A DNA stretch of 64,000 bases, from positions 62,001 through 126,000 of the forward strand of contig JAMZAV010001816.1 in NCBI GenBank assembly GCA_024449915.1, written 5' to 3'. Below, in pieces: positions 34,259 to 45,480 of this stretch. The DNA comes from Sweltsa coloradensis (taxonomy: Eukaryota > Arthropoda > Insecta > Plecoptera > Chloroperlidae). A program made the translations under genes and the position numbers. Position 1 is the stretch's first letter. Each line of letters begins with the position of its first letter. The notes beneath the pieces were generated by a model. It was not told the origin of the DNA, did no database searches, and saw nothing but the letters and a program-made list of their open reading frames with translations.

Positions 34259-35290
34259 TTATTGACTGCAATTTTATTTTTTCTTTAAAAAATTTTTTTG
34301 GGGGTTTTTTATTTCTTTTTTTTATTTTTTATATTATTTATAATTTGGGGTTTTTTCCCCCCTTATCCCCAAGTTTTTTTTAAAAATTTGGGGATTTAAC
34401 CCTCAAAGTTTACGGTCCAAAAAAAACCAATGAGGGGAAAACCCTTTTCCCGGGGGAATTTCTTTTTGAATTTTTATGTGTCTTGGTATTTTTTTCCTAA
34501 ACCTTTTTGTTTTTTGGAAGCCAAAAAAACAAAAATTTTTTAAATATTTGGATTTGGGAGGGTGTTTTGGGCGATTTTTTTCATTTATTTTTTTTAATAT
34601 TAAATTTTTTAATTTTTAAATTTATAGGGAAGGTTTCCCTTACTAAAACATTGAAATTTGTTTGAAGTGGCTATTCTTTAACATTTTTGATTAAAAAAAT
34701 TTTACGACTTCAAGGATTTTTTTTTAGACCCTTTTTTCATTATTTTTATTTTTTTTTGTTTTTAATATAGATTGGGGTGGTGATTTGTTTTTTTAGATAT
34801 TTTTTGTATGTGTTTTGTTTTTTGGTTTTCTTTGGGGGGCCCAAAAAATTTTTTTTAACGGTTTGATAAAATTTTTCCCCATTTTTTGCGATTTTAGCCC
34901 CTGTTTTTTTTACCCAAAATTTTTTTTTTTCTTAATTAATTTTCCAAATTCTTTTTTTTTTTACTAGATGGATTTTGGGGCAGGTCAGCCCCTTTTTCCT
35001 TTTAAATTTTTTTTTTTTCTTTTTTGTTTTTATACATTTAAAAGGGTTGAAAGTCCAGGTTTATCGTTTATTTTGCGTTTTTAAATTTTTTGTTTCCATC
35101 CGGGGGTCAGGGTTTTTTTTTTACGTTTTTGGGAAGGGAAGTAACGTTTTAAAAAATTTTCCCTTTTTTGAAGCCATTTGGGGAAAAAGGGGGTTTGGGG
35201 TATTGGGGTTTTACTTTTAAAATTTAAAAAATTCTGGGGGGTAATTCTATTAATTTTTCCGGGGTTTTTGTTTTTTTTATATTTCTAGGT
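34259..35290. other. Homopolymer-rich stretch, probably assembly error
   Basis: About 1 kb composed almost entirely of long T, A and G runs with little C, unlike anything else in the window. It begins where duplication copy 1 loses similarity and ends just before readable sequence resumes. An 81-codon frame (34975) rich in Phe is a product of the T-runs. The pattern fits low-quality consensus sequence better than biology. Confidence 0.65.
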
Positions 35291-36000
35291 GATCTATTTC
35301 CAAAGTCGTCTGTCCCTCCGATTATTATGAGATTGTCTAACGGGGAAAATCAGTGGATGCTTTGCACGTTTACTATTTCCTCATATGGGGCATTTGGTTT
35401 GAATGTACTTGTAATTTCTATGGTGTTGTCGATTTCTTTTATGTATTGTCTGAGCTCGCGCCCGTGGCTATCAGCGAGAATTACGATCTTCGTAGCATGT
35501 GCTGTCCTCTGTTGGTGTGGGGTTGGAACTACTTCTACAGTCGGACGCGGCCACCGGACGTCGTTTTCTTTAGGCCTCCTACTCAATGGGATTTTCGTTA
35601 GGCCTACACTTGTGGTTTTGAGGTTAATGTTAGGCCTTTCCCCTTTAAACATGCTCACGGCCTCGGATAGTGCTAATTGAAGATTCTCATTTTCTGATTT
35701 AAGTCTAATTATTTCTCTTTCCATTACCTCGTACTTTCGTTGCAGTTCTTGAAGTATGATCGATTCTTCTGGGACTGCCTGCCATTGTCTGGGTCTTGGG
35801 GTCTCGTCTTCTCGTAAAACGTTTAGGCCTACGCATCGCGAGTTTTCCGTTAAGTTGTTTCTATTTTCGTAATTTTTATTTTTTATATCACAGTTTGGAT
35901 TATTATTTTCTTTATTTTTTTGATGATTTACTGAGTTTATGAAGTATCTTGATGTGGTCCACTTTTTATGAAAACTTTCGCTCGCCATCTTGCATGACAC
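35291..36000 (-). pseudogene. Coiled-coil plus SGNH-hydrolase-like protein, ORF1-type (broken)
   Basis: On the minus strand an open frame of 216 codons (start 36000, stop at 35350) has a polar N-terminus rich in Asn, a predicted coiled coil at about residues 80-112 (ILQELQRKYEVMEREIIRLK), a basic linker, and then KIVILADSHGRELRQYI near residue 170, matching block I (GDSH-type Ser nucleophile) of SGNH hydrolases. After a TGA stop the same frame continues with LIIIGGTDDFGN, which resembles the block III GxND region. A coiled coil followed by an esterase occurs in ORF1 of some CR1-like LINEs and in some stand-alone transposon proteins. The in-frame stop and loss of the rest in homopolymer sequence make it broken or mis-assembled. 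It starts exactly where duplication copy 2 begins. Confidence 0.6.
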
Positions 36001-37951
36001 ATTATGTTAGCAGAATGTACCAAATATTTTTCCTTGCGCACGCAATTTGATTTTTTTCAATCATATTAAGAACTTTTACGATTTGATAACAGCAACAAAC
36101 TATCATCATTTATCATTTTAATTAATTAATTTAACAAAATTTAATTTATACTAAATACGTTACAGTTTTTACTATTATCTCTTCAATTTTCTTCTCTTTT
36201 ATAAACTTAGAGACAATAAAATCATTCAACACACCATAACTCATTTCATTATTTTACAATATCACAAGCGGCGCAATGTGACCTACCGGCTGAAGCGCCC
36301 TAGTATCTCACGCCTTCATTTGTTTCCGTACCTTTCGCAAGCCAGGTGGCACCCCTAATACATGTTGTTGTGCGAGTACTAGATTCCAGTAGTAATTTCT
36401 GGCTGAGACCCGTTCCGTTCTCAATACAATCACCTTAGGCGGCCATATTTAAGATGGCGTCTAAAGTGTAGAAAGAGTGTCAAATTTCAACGGAATCTGT
36501 CGTGTGGCATCATTTTTACCACTAATCGACAACGGGATCTCAACTATGGTATTCAAATAAATATTCAATTAAATCCGAGGCCGTGTGTTGCAAGTTGTCA
36601 CCTGTTAGAGGATTTGTATTACGAAAAAGAGAGTTGATAGTAATAAAATGAACTTCTTTTATGACAAGAGCTAGAATAGTGGAACAAATTATCTGATACA
36701 ATCTTGTACACTTGGCAAGAGCGGAATTATTCAAGCTTTCTGCTTTTGGGCCGGAGGGGGTCAAAAGTGGAAGTATGAGGGTTTGGCCAAATAGATATGT
36801 TCCACCAAGTAGACACAAAACTACGGAAGCCAGCCATGTGCCAAGTCGCTCCACGTTTAAAATAACTCTTAGACCTAAAATACTAAACTAACGCGATTGA
36901 AGAATCTTTTAGCAAGTATCATGTGACCATGGAGTTATAAAGGTTAGCTCTGTGGTCGGCGGTGTACGAGTTAGCATCTTCAAATTGTCAGCCATTTTTT
37001 TGGTTTACTTTCAACTGACGCATGGTAACCAAGGTAACCTAGGGCCTACCACAGTTCATGGTAGCAAAGATTAACCTGATGGTAGTGGCCTAGCTTGTTC
37101 ATAACAATCAAAATGGCCGAACAGGCACAAACCGGAAGTACACGATCGTGGACGTGCTGTTCCATTTGAGCTAGACCTCCTCCCATCCAGCTCCATGATG
37201 TAACCACTCTTTGTACCATACATCAATAATTGTACGACCAAGTTCATCTCGGCCTCTACGGAACTGGACGGACGAGGCCAATATTTTGACGTACCGGAAA
37301 AGAGTCCCGGAAAAACTTTTGTCCCGGATTTTTACGAAAGGCTTTGAAATCCTCCGATCCGGGGTGGAGGAGATCTTTTAAACAATTGAAATCGATTAAC
37401 ATAAAGTTGAGGTTGTCAAAACGAGTCATTTTTAAAGTAGAAACAGTGATATGGGCACTCGATGACCATTTATGGGGGTATTTTAGACATTCCTGCTATC
37501 GGCCAATTAAGCATAAATTCGCTAGAAGGGTAGCCCGGTCAAGCATGAGCATGCGCCACAACCAATATTCACTATCATTAACGGCAGGAAAAGGGAGGGG
37601 TGGGGGGGAGGAAAGGCGAAGTTTTGAGTACCTACTCACAATATCAAAGAATACAACAGGGGTTATTTTTAAAGTCAAAACAGTGATCCGAGCATTCTGG
37701 GGCATTTACAAAATTTTAAATTTATATTTTTCCTTCCGATGACGTCAGAGGGCCACGTCAAAGGCAACGGCCCCGAAACACTTTCATTTGAACGTGGCCA
37801 AAAACCTTTTTGGAATTTCTCAAAATAGTGGTTGGTCATATTGGGGTAAAGCATTGTTTTTTTAATATCTTTCACAATTACAGTCCGATCAGGTTCATCT
37901 CGGGCTCTACGGAACCGGGCGGTCGAGGCGCATATTTTGACGTACCGGAAA
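36000..37951 (+). repeat. 1.9-kb direct duplication, copy 2
   Basis: Counterpart of 32320-34258 with small indels. It keeps box 2 (36267), AAGATGGCGTCT (about 36452), segment P and a 104-codon version of the minus-strand frame (36540-36854). Unlike copy 1, it continues cleanly into a tandem array at 37884. Confidence 0.85.
36937..37200 (+). promoter_or_regulatory. Promoter-like segment P, copy 3
   Basis: Same arrangement as copy 2 (X-box-like, YY1-like, ETS CCGGAAGT) within duplication copy 2. It keeps AGCTCTGTGGTCGGCGGTGT, which copy 1 also has but copy 2 has lost. Confidence 0.45.
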
Positions 37952-38470
37952 AGCGTCACGGAAAAACTTAAGTCCAGGAATTTTACGATAGGCGCAGTAA
38001 TCGACCGATCAGGTACACTTCGGGCTCTGCGGATCGGCGCGGACGAGGCGAAGATTTAGACGTACCGGAAATGCGAGCCGAAAAACCCCATGTCCCAGAT
38101 TTTTACGAAAGGCACAATAATTGTTCGACCGGGTCCATTTTGGACTATACGGAACCGGGCGTTCGAGGATCATATTTTGACGTACTGGAAAAGCGTCCCA
38201 GAAAAATTATGTTCCGGATCTTTACAAATAGAACAATTATTGTCCGATTGGGCTATCTCGGACTCTACGGAACCGCGCAGATGAGGCTAAGACTTTGACA
38301 TACTTGAAAGTTGCCCGACCGCGAGGCCTTTAGTAGCTCGGGCATTTTTCGTCCGATCGGCTCCATCTAGGGCGCTATGGAACCAGGCGGACAAGACAAA
38401 CATTTCTTCTACCGAAAAAGCGTCCCGGAAAATTTGTCGTCCCGGAAATTAAAAATTTGCGTAATAATCA
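37884..38470 (+). repeat. Tandem array of ~115-bp CCGGAA units
   Basis: Five diverged units start at about 37885, 38000, 38124, 38240 and 38351. Each has a GTCCGATC-type start, CTCGGGCTCTACGGAAC, GACGAGGC, TTTTGACGTACCGGAAAAG and GTCCCGGAAAAA. Isolated units at 37229-37340 and about 33549-33650 lie upstream in the duplications. Short ORFs crossing the array are inconsistent between units. Confidence 0.75.
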
Positions 38471-39078
38471 ACTGATTTCGTAAAAAATTCCACGTTGCTT
38501 CGGAGCGGAGGGCAGGGTCCGGCGACGAACCGAAAGTGTGCCGGAAAACAAATTTCTCCAAATTCTTCAGATTTACGACAAACGTGACCCGCAAACTACT
38601 GTATCGCGGCCGATTTTCGAGTTTGTCGCGGCAACGAGGTTTTCAAACTACGAGGAATTCCAGGTACGAGGTTTTCCAAGCCCTCCGCGCAGCGGCTTTC
38701 AAGCCGCGCGTAAGCGCGACTTGTATATATATATAATCTCTTGAGTCGGGTAATATTTGGCACTACGTATAAATTAATTTGTTACTACATTGTAAAGTTA
38801 AAATAACCTCAATGTATCGCAAAATTTTTGCCCTTTGTTTGATTAAAGTTTTGAATACGTTGTAACGGTCAGCAAAAATTTCGACCCGTACGAATATTAT
38901 TTTAGGATTTGTCAGGCTGAAATATCTCCTCCTGTAGTGGGATTAATGGGGCATTACAATTATTTAATTTATCAAATTAACTATGATGACGAACGGTCCT
39001 GTAAGTAAGACACACATCATTTAATAGCCAGTAGAAAGATTAACATTACATATAAATTTCATGGTGTTAAAATCTCGG
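38471..39078. other. Unassigned region with a GC-rich hairpin
   Basis: GCGGCTT (38692-38698) and AAGCCGC (38701-38707) form a perfect 7-bp stem with a 2-nt loop, followed by GCGCGTAAGCGCG. Overlapping 66- and 68-codon frames in two phases argue against coding. The rest is AT-rich. Confidence 0.5.
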
Positions 39079-39170
39079 GACGCAGCGAGGCTCGAACCTG
39101 GTACACCTGGAGAAAGAGTATACACTGTCCTAGTCGATAAACCCAATACACCAAGACACCGTATACCTGT
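39079..39170 (-). mobile_element. tRNA-like SINE head (minus strand), tentative
   Basis: On the minus strand a B-box-like GGTTCGAGCCTC (near 39087-39098) lies about 60 bp downstream of TCTTGGTGTATTGGG, a weak A-box. No complete cloverleaf could be drawn. Confidence 0.4.
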
Positions 39171-41507
39171 AGCGCGTCTGTAGTGAATCATGTTGGGAGA
39201 TGTAGTTATGTTAATAAATGTTTGAAATGAGAAATTCAATACAAAAAAATGTTTTTCGGATTCCTGGCCATATTATATAACAATATAATATAATTTATAT
39301 TATTTATTAATGTACTCCTCAGGGTCCACATTTCGTCCTTTCGGAAATCCGCCATGCATGGTGATATAAAATAGTAATCTACTCTTCTGTGTCGAATAAC
39401 CGTCCTTTTAAACGCTGTTAACTGGTAACTAGTAAGGGAATATTGTCATGTATTAGGGTTAGGACCCTATACATGTGTCTACTTGATCGGGAAGATGTCG
39501 CAATCTTTCTTGACGTCATTTACGCCGGATGCTACCCAGGTCAACGGCTGAGTATTGCTCAACTTAGGTAGTTGCCTAGACCCTGCCTCAGCATTTACTC
39601 GGACTATTTCTCAATAGACACGAGCGTGGATTGTTCCAAGCATTGACCTGCGTCCTGTCGTCGTCAGTTATTTTCGTCATGTAATTAGGCGATCCGAAGT
39701 TGGACTTTTGATCGGCAATTAACTTGTAGACACTGGCCTCTAATGGTCCGGTGGGGGGGATGCAGGACCAGAGAGAGAACCTTCGCTGATTGGCGGAGAG
39801 CGAACCACGTGGGAGTCGAGTGCATCACGAAAGCACCGACTGGACAACGTCACGGAAGACGGTCGGGGAGTCGAACAAGCGCTGTAATTGAAGAAGGTTG
39901 TCCGAATGTGTGCGTGATTAAAGAAGTCGAGCAAGTAGAATAACAGTGGAAGGACGAGTCAATGTTTACGTGAACAAGGAGACGTGAGTGAGCGTGGAAC
40001 CCACATGGATTTAGCCATCTGAAGAGGCGAAGCAAGAAGACAGCAGGAACCGTTCCTGCATCTACGAGGGAACCCTTGAACACACATCCAGGATCCAGGA
40101 TAGCCCAGCAGTCCACCATTCCACTCAGAGTCCAGGGGAACCAATCAGTAAGTCACTATGTCACTAAATAATCAGTCAGGCTTGTAATCATGGGGATAAC
40201 TGAATCACGTCCCACCAGGGTCTAATGCAGGGACTTTTACCTAAATAAGACAGAAATAGGTTTGTCTACTTCTCTTTAATACAGATGCTCTCTTACGTTG
40301 AAACCATGGCTTGTCAATGTGTGAACCCCAATCCCACAACACCCACCTAATACCCATCAAACATCGATCCCGGTCGATGATTTAGCTAGCTAGATCCCAA
40401 GAGTATCCACACGCCCCCACTTAAACACTCATTTGGCGAACACCACCCTCAGCCAAAGGGCCTAACTAGCTAAGCATGACAATATTATGAAAATATGATA
40501 ACATTATTACTTTGACGACCTGGAACCATATTGGGCGATTGTAAGAATTTTATAGAGATAATAGTTTTGGTCTGCCAAGTGACATTTATCTACCAGTCAG
40601 GGTCGAATTCTTGTCCTTTTAAAGTCTGCTAACTGTCCATTTTTAAGTGAATATTACTCCAATAGAAGTACATTTAAAGACCTTAAAAGTTGAATATTAG
40701 AACCATACCGATCGATTGATGATTCACTGTTTAAGGAATAATTGGTTCGGCCCGCATTTTATTTGAACCTGCAATTTATATTTGTCTTCTACTAAAATAA
40801 TTATTTTCTTCTACTGGTAGATAAATTTTATTCCTCCACTGGTTAAATATTATCTTTATTTGCATTCATTAAATTACCTTTGACAAATTTCGAACTCTAC
40901 TGGCAGTTTTTTTTTTAACTTTTTATGCGTCTATTATTTAGGCTTTCGAGGGTGTGTATTTATCCGATTCTTGGTCGAATATCTCCACTTAGAGGTCGAT
41001 AAATATACCTCCACGAGGAGAATTTTGTCTTGTTAGAGGTCATGTAGTTCTTGGTTGATATTGGTTGAATATTATACATTATTAGGAAATTCGCCTGTCT
41101 GAAGAGCCCCCCCCCCCACACACACACACACATTGTATTATTTTGATTCAGTCGTAAGGTTTGTCCTCCCGTAACAGAATTTACTAAATCAATTAGTAAG
41201 AATGAATTCACAATATATTTAAAAATTAATATATGCTGTTAGAAATATTGATGAAGACAAGATGGGCATATGACTGAGTAACCTTCGAAATCTCGGGAGT
41301 TTTGAAACGTAGACCTATAATCCTTTACCATGTTCTCAGATAACCTTTACTTTTGACGACGGTTCAGTGCCAAAAAAATATGGAATTAGAACAATTTAAT
41401 TTCAATTGATGATTGTCATGACAGTCGTTTTGTTTCCTGACAGTATAGAGTTGCGTATAGGGCGTGAATTCGGCCCTTCCAATTATACATTATTTGTGAA
41501 TGTTTGT
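39171..41507. other. Unassigned region, no credible gene
   Basis: A stem of seven plus five pairs with one bulge lies at 39447-39475 (CATGTAT...ATACATG around AGGGT...ACCCT). The stretch 39480-40140 is GC-richer and carries overlapping frames on both strands without recognised domains. Its TGTCATGTATTAGGG start could be an LTR, but there is no second copy. Remaining sequence is AT-rich. Confidence 0.4.
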
Positions 41508-41623
41508 CATGTATTAGTATTATACCTGGGAAACACCAAAGTCGTCGTTAGACGAGTGAGCGAGCCATGTATTAGTATTATACCAGGGAAACGCCAAAGT
41601 CGAGGTTAGACGAGTGAGCGATC
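41508..41623 (+). repeat. 58-bp tandem duplication
   Basis: Two adjacent units start with CATGTATTAGTATTATACC (41508 and 41566) and contain CCAAAGTCG and TTAGACGAGTGAGCGA. A related inverted sequence (CATGGCTCGCTTACTCG ... TTTGGCGTTTTCCTAT) is at about 41843-41880 and resembles the 3' end of the Helitron-like elements. Confidence 0.7.
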
Positions 41624-41639
41624 CAAGTGATGTGTACCC

Positions 41640-41780
41640 GAGAACATTCCCTTTCCACCCCCTCCAAAGGGCTAGATCTAGCCAGAGTCTCTCCTCTCTA
41701 GCCTACTAGAGTGGCGCATTATGGCCTTACAGCAGTTAACGTGCCCTTATACCAACTAAACTCAAAACCTTATATCATTT
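41640..41780 (+). repeat. Family A fragment with box 1
   Basis: Diverged 3' end of a unit: CTAGAGTGGCGCATTATGGC, AGTTAACGTGCCC and an ATACCAACTAAAC tail. The GAC core is gone. Confidence 0.5.
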
Positions 41781-41897
41781 ATACTTTAAAGTTTATATAT
41801 CAACAAACTTAAAAGCAAAGGTTCTCGAGTACTCAACACATGGCTCGCTTACTCGTTTAACTACTTTGGCGTTTTCCTATTCTTTTTAGCTGGGTGC

Positions 41898-41985
41898 CTT
41901 TATACCCGAAATGTGGGAGTCCAGGGTTCAAACCCCGGTCGGGATAGGTTTAGTAATTTCTGGATTGTATTAAAAAAAAAGTATA
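41898..41985 (+). mobile_element. tRNA-derived SINE fragment
   Basis: B-box GGTTCAAACCC (41925-41935) followed by GGGATAGG and TAGTAATTTCTGGATTGTAT, matching the segment after the SINE head at 21415. The A-box is not visible, so the copy is probably 5'-truncated. Confidence 0.5.
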
Positions 41986-42414
41986 GAACATATTTTTTGG
42001 AATGCATACAATTCTATGGAAAACAAAGGCAGTAGGAAATACGAGTAAAGATTGCAAGGTTTACTCAATCTCACAGCGGAATTTTGGGAAACCTTGAGCG
42101 TGGAGATTCGTTATACCTTGGTCACATGCATGCACTCACCGCCTGACATTCGATCAAAACATGATTGGTTCATGAACAAAAGCAATTGTCGTTCAATTAA
42201 ATGTGACATTCTCAGCCTATTTTCAATTTATTGTTTCTTGTCGTGTAAGTTTAAATCGTAACAGATTTTGCTGAAAATGTTTACAACACCCACAACACTT
42301 GTAGTGTCACGCATCTACGTGCCTAATTAATCATCAATCAATTAACCAATCACCACTATAAAAATGTTTCCTTAAAATTTCACTGCAATTTAGTCAGCGG
42401 TTTAGCCGTTTCTG

Positions 42415-42495
42415 AACTCACTCACTCACTCGCTCGCTCACTCGCTCACTCACTCACTCACTCACTCACTCACTCACTCACTCTCTCACTCATCA
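42415..42495. repeat. (TCAC)n microsatellite
   Basis: Runs of CTCACTCACTCG and CACTCACTCACT following CAGCGGTTTAGCCGTTTCTG. Confidence 0.8.
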
Positions 42496-44056
42496 TTCAT
42501 ACAGGAACAGAGAAAGTTTTCTTTGAGTTGAATGGTAAGACCACAGAGTAATCTATTATCTGTGGTAAGACTCAGAGTCAGTCGCTGCGCTCCCTCGTTT
42601 AATAATAAGTCTATAATAAGAATATCCCACATCCAAGATTCATAGATGTTACTTAAATTTAGGGTGGGGGGAGGGTTGGTCTGTCGATAAAAGGTGTAAT
42701 AAAATTCATATTTACAAATATAATTCTTATGACTTGTACGTACCGAACACCCGTTTTCATATTTGAACTTGACCCGTTGACCTAGCGCTATTCCCTAAAG
42801 GATATGTGGGTAGATATGTCAGGGGAAGTATCATCGAAGGCAGGCAAACGAAGCTGTATTAAACCAATCCACAATTCTCATTGTCAACATTGTACCTTTG
42901 TGTATTTAATATCCCTTTATAACTGTACTCAGAAGACCAGCCGTAAGTTCCCGGCAGCATACCGTTCCATTACGAGTCTTGCTTATCTTGATCTACATTC
43001 TATATATAGACGTTGTATTGAGTGGTCAGACAGAGCCTGGAGCCAGGCATTTCTATAATTTTCTTGCATTCTTTTTTTGCATTCTACGACTCTTCTCTAA
43101 ATATTTTCAAGGATGGTTTCAGTACCGTCTTGTGCATTACACACACAGCTACCAGATTATTTTTATAAGATTACAACGTATACATCTTACAAGATACACT
43201 CAAAAGCATTTGGATGCTTTGCTATATATTATTAAAAACCACGGAAACTTGAGAACCCAAAAAGACAGTGGGAAGCTATACTGGACGTCAAAGCAGGGAC
43301 GAAACAACTGGGGGGGGGGGGGGGGTGCGAAGCAAGATTTTGTCAACTGACAAAACCAGGGCCGTAGCTAGGGTTTAAAAACTACCCGGGTATGATTGAA
43401 TAAAATACAATGGGGGGTCTGGGGGGATGCTCCCCAGCCAATGCGGGTCCGGGGCGCACAGCCCCGGAAAATTTTTCGATTCTTAAGAGTGTGATTGTAG
43501 TGTTTTAACGAGTTTTAGGCATGTTTTTTTAAAACATTTCGTTGCTGGTGACTAGTAAGATTGTTGTGCATTGTGATTGCAAACTTTTAATTTGAATTAT
43601 AATATTCTATGATTTAACATTGCATTGGTCAAACAGAGGGGGGTCTCTTATATCGACAAGAGACGTGTCAAGACAGACCTCGTTGTAGGCACCACAGTCC
43701 CGTTTCTCTGCTCCCCTCCGCCCACCAACCCACCCATCCCTTCGCCGTCACCCCCAACTAAAACCTTTGATATTATTGTACATATTCGTCGGCGTGCATA
43801 GCGAAAACAAATTAATCATAGTGCATTTAATTTGTGGATAGTAACATGAACAGTTGTATTATATCAATTGAAAATGGTCTACTCCAGACTTTTTACCCGT
43901 TTTTTTTTGTTATAGTTCTCAGTAAATTCGTACCGGATGTATGTTTAAAATTTCAGTGCAATCGGTTCAGCGATTCGTCTGATTTTCGATGTACACACAG
44001 ACACACATATTTCTTGAATGTAAAATCCTCAGTCGCTCCACTCTCTCGTCTAATAA
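42496..44056. other. Unassigned region with transposon-end-like sequences
   Basis: No credible gene; the 123- and 84-codon frames at 42804-43350 overlap and have no recognised domain. CAGGGCCGTAGCTAGG (43357) resembles the CAGGG-type end of many animal hAT elements, and GGGGTCTGGGGGGATGCTCC (43414) is a common companion motif, but no matching opposite end was found. GTGCAATCGGTTCAGCGATTC and a CACACAGACACAC tract (43955-44010) precede the Helitron-like copy. Confidence 0.4.
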
Positions 44057-44649
44057 TTGGATGAGCGAAGCGAAGACTTCAATTTCACTGAACCCCCAAA
44101 AAATTTAGCTCGGGTGTTTTTTCTTTTTTTCTTTTTGTTTGTTTTTTATCTGTTTGCTCGCTCTCTACTGGGAAAACGACTTATGCGATCTTGATGAAAA
44201 TTTGAGGAGACCTTCGAAATCTCTGAACTTAGAGGTGTATTGTTTCTGGGTACAATCGAAGAAATATTTCTCATGAATATCATACTTTTACGTTTTTTCC
44301 GATTTTTAGTGCGATATTTTCGTGTCATTTGGGCTGATTCTGACCAAACGGGTAGGGCTACAACGTTCATATTTCACATGGACATTAAGATTATGGTGAT
44401 GTAGTACCTTTTGAAAGAAAAAGTTGAAAAAGTTAGCCAGAATCCATAGAAATAAAGGTTTTAATATGAGTTTTTTAGGTTTATAATAACAATTAACAAG
44501 TAACAATAGTAACTTGACAACAATCACCTACAATGCATTCAAAAAGCACTCTGCAACGGCAAAGTGCAAACAAACGCAAAAAAACGTAAACAAAAACCTT
44601 ACAAAAAAAGCTCATCCATCAACGCGGCGGGACTTTAGCGTTTTCCTAG
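44057..44649 (+). mobile_element. Helitron-like non-autonomous element, diverged copy
   Basis: Starts TTGGATGAGCGAAGCGAAG after an A and ends AACGCGGCGGGACTTTAGCG, TTTTCCTAG before a T. Subterminal inverted repeat GGATGAGC/GCTCATCC and a 3' stem AACGC/GCGTT precede the CTAG terminus. The interior is largely different from the two other copies, showing that only the ends are conserved in this family. Confidence 0.6.
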
Positions 44650-45480
44650 TGTACGTATGAAATTGTATGATATATGCACTCAGACGCAAACAGGCACATA
44701 AGAAAGTAATGGTTCACGCGCAAATAAAACATTTACTTTATTTATATATCATCATCTACGTCGAGATGCAAAATAGATTCATAATATTTTCTTTTTTTAA
44801 CACCCAATTTATATTTTACTCTTAATTATATTTGTCATTATTTATTACAGTAGGCCTATATCTCATGTTATAAAATAATTTCGATGGTGACATTGAAAAT
44901 TTTCAAAATGGAAACGAGATCAAATAATAACTAAAAATTCACTCTTTATTTACTAAAAATGTCAAAGACGGCGCACTCTAACCTAATCGGTTGACGCGCC
45001 CTAGATCCTGATAATGTCGATATTTATAAGTATAGCTTTCTGTTCTCAAAAGTAAGCAATTTTAGGCATCTTTAATATTTTTATCAAATTGCTTTTAAAT
45101 ACGTGATAATTTACAAATCGAATTCAGTTTCCATTATGTCTTGCACTTCCTTGATATTAATTATTGTTTAAAATGTGTAATGTTTCATATTGCAAGCGCC
45201 CTGAAACTAGAGGCGAGCTCTGGTAGTCGTCGTCGGGGATCCTTCCCCATCCCCATCATGGGATGTTCCTCTCTAACTTCCCTCGGCTTAAGTGGTGCAT
45301 TAAGACCTAACAGTTGGCGGGCCCTTAATCTTAATAAACTATAACAAAATAAATATGTCACCAACAAACAACAGCCATATTTTATTCACTAACTATATCA
45401 CATGCGGCGCCACATGATCTATGTTCGGTTGAAGCGCCCTTTAGTTTCTCACGTCGTCATCACATCATTGTAATAAGTGT
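44650..45480 (+). repeat. Spacer, box 3, truncated family A unit, box 2
   Basis: AT-rich spacer to about 44968, box 3 (44970-45010), unassigned sequence, then a shortened unit (ACTAGAGGCGAGCTCTGG at 45203, no GAC core), box 1 (45290-45325) and box 2 (45400-45455). The 60- and 67-codon frames are repeat by-products. Confidence 0.55.

Noticed and set aside
34975..35220. Phe-rich 81-codon ORF
   Set aside because: Lies in homopolymer-rich, probably erroneous sequence.
39740..40144. Overlapping ORFs on both strands in a GC-richer stretch
   Set aside because: Four frames are open together, none with a recognisable domain; may be part of an unrecognised LTR.
42804..43350. Overlapping ORFs of 84 and 123 codons
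   Set aside because: Different frames over the same DNA, no domain and unremarkable composition.
43357..43480. hAT element starting CAGGGCCGTAGC
   Set aside because: Only one end was found, with no matching opposite end or 8-bp duplication, so it is mentioned only within the surrounding region.
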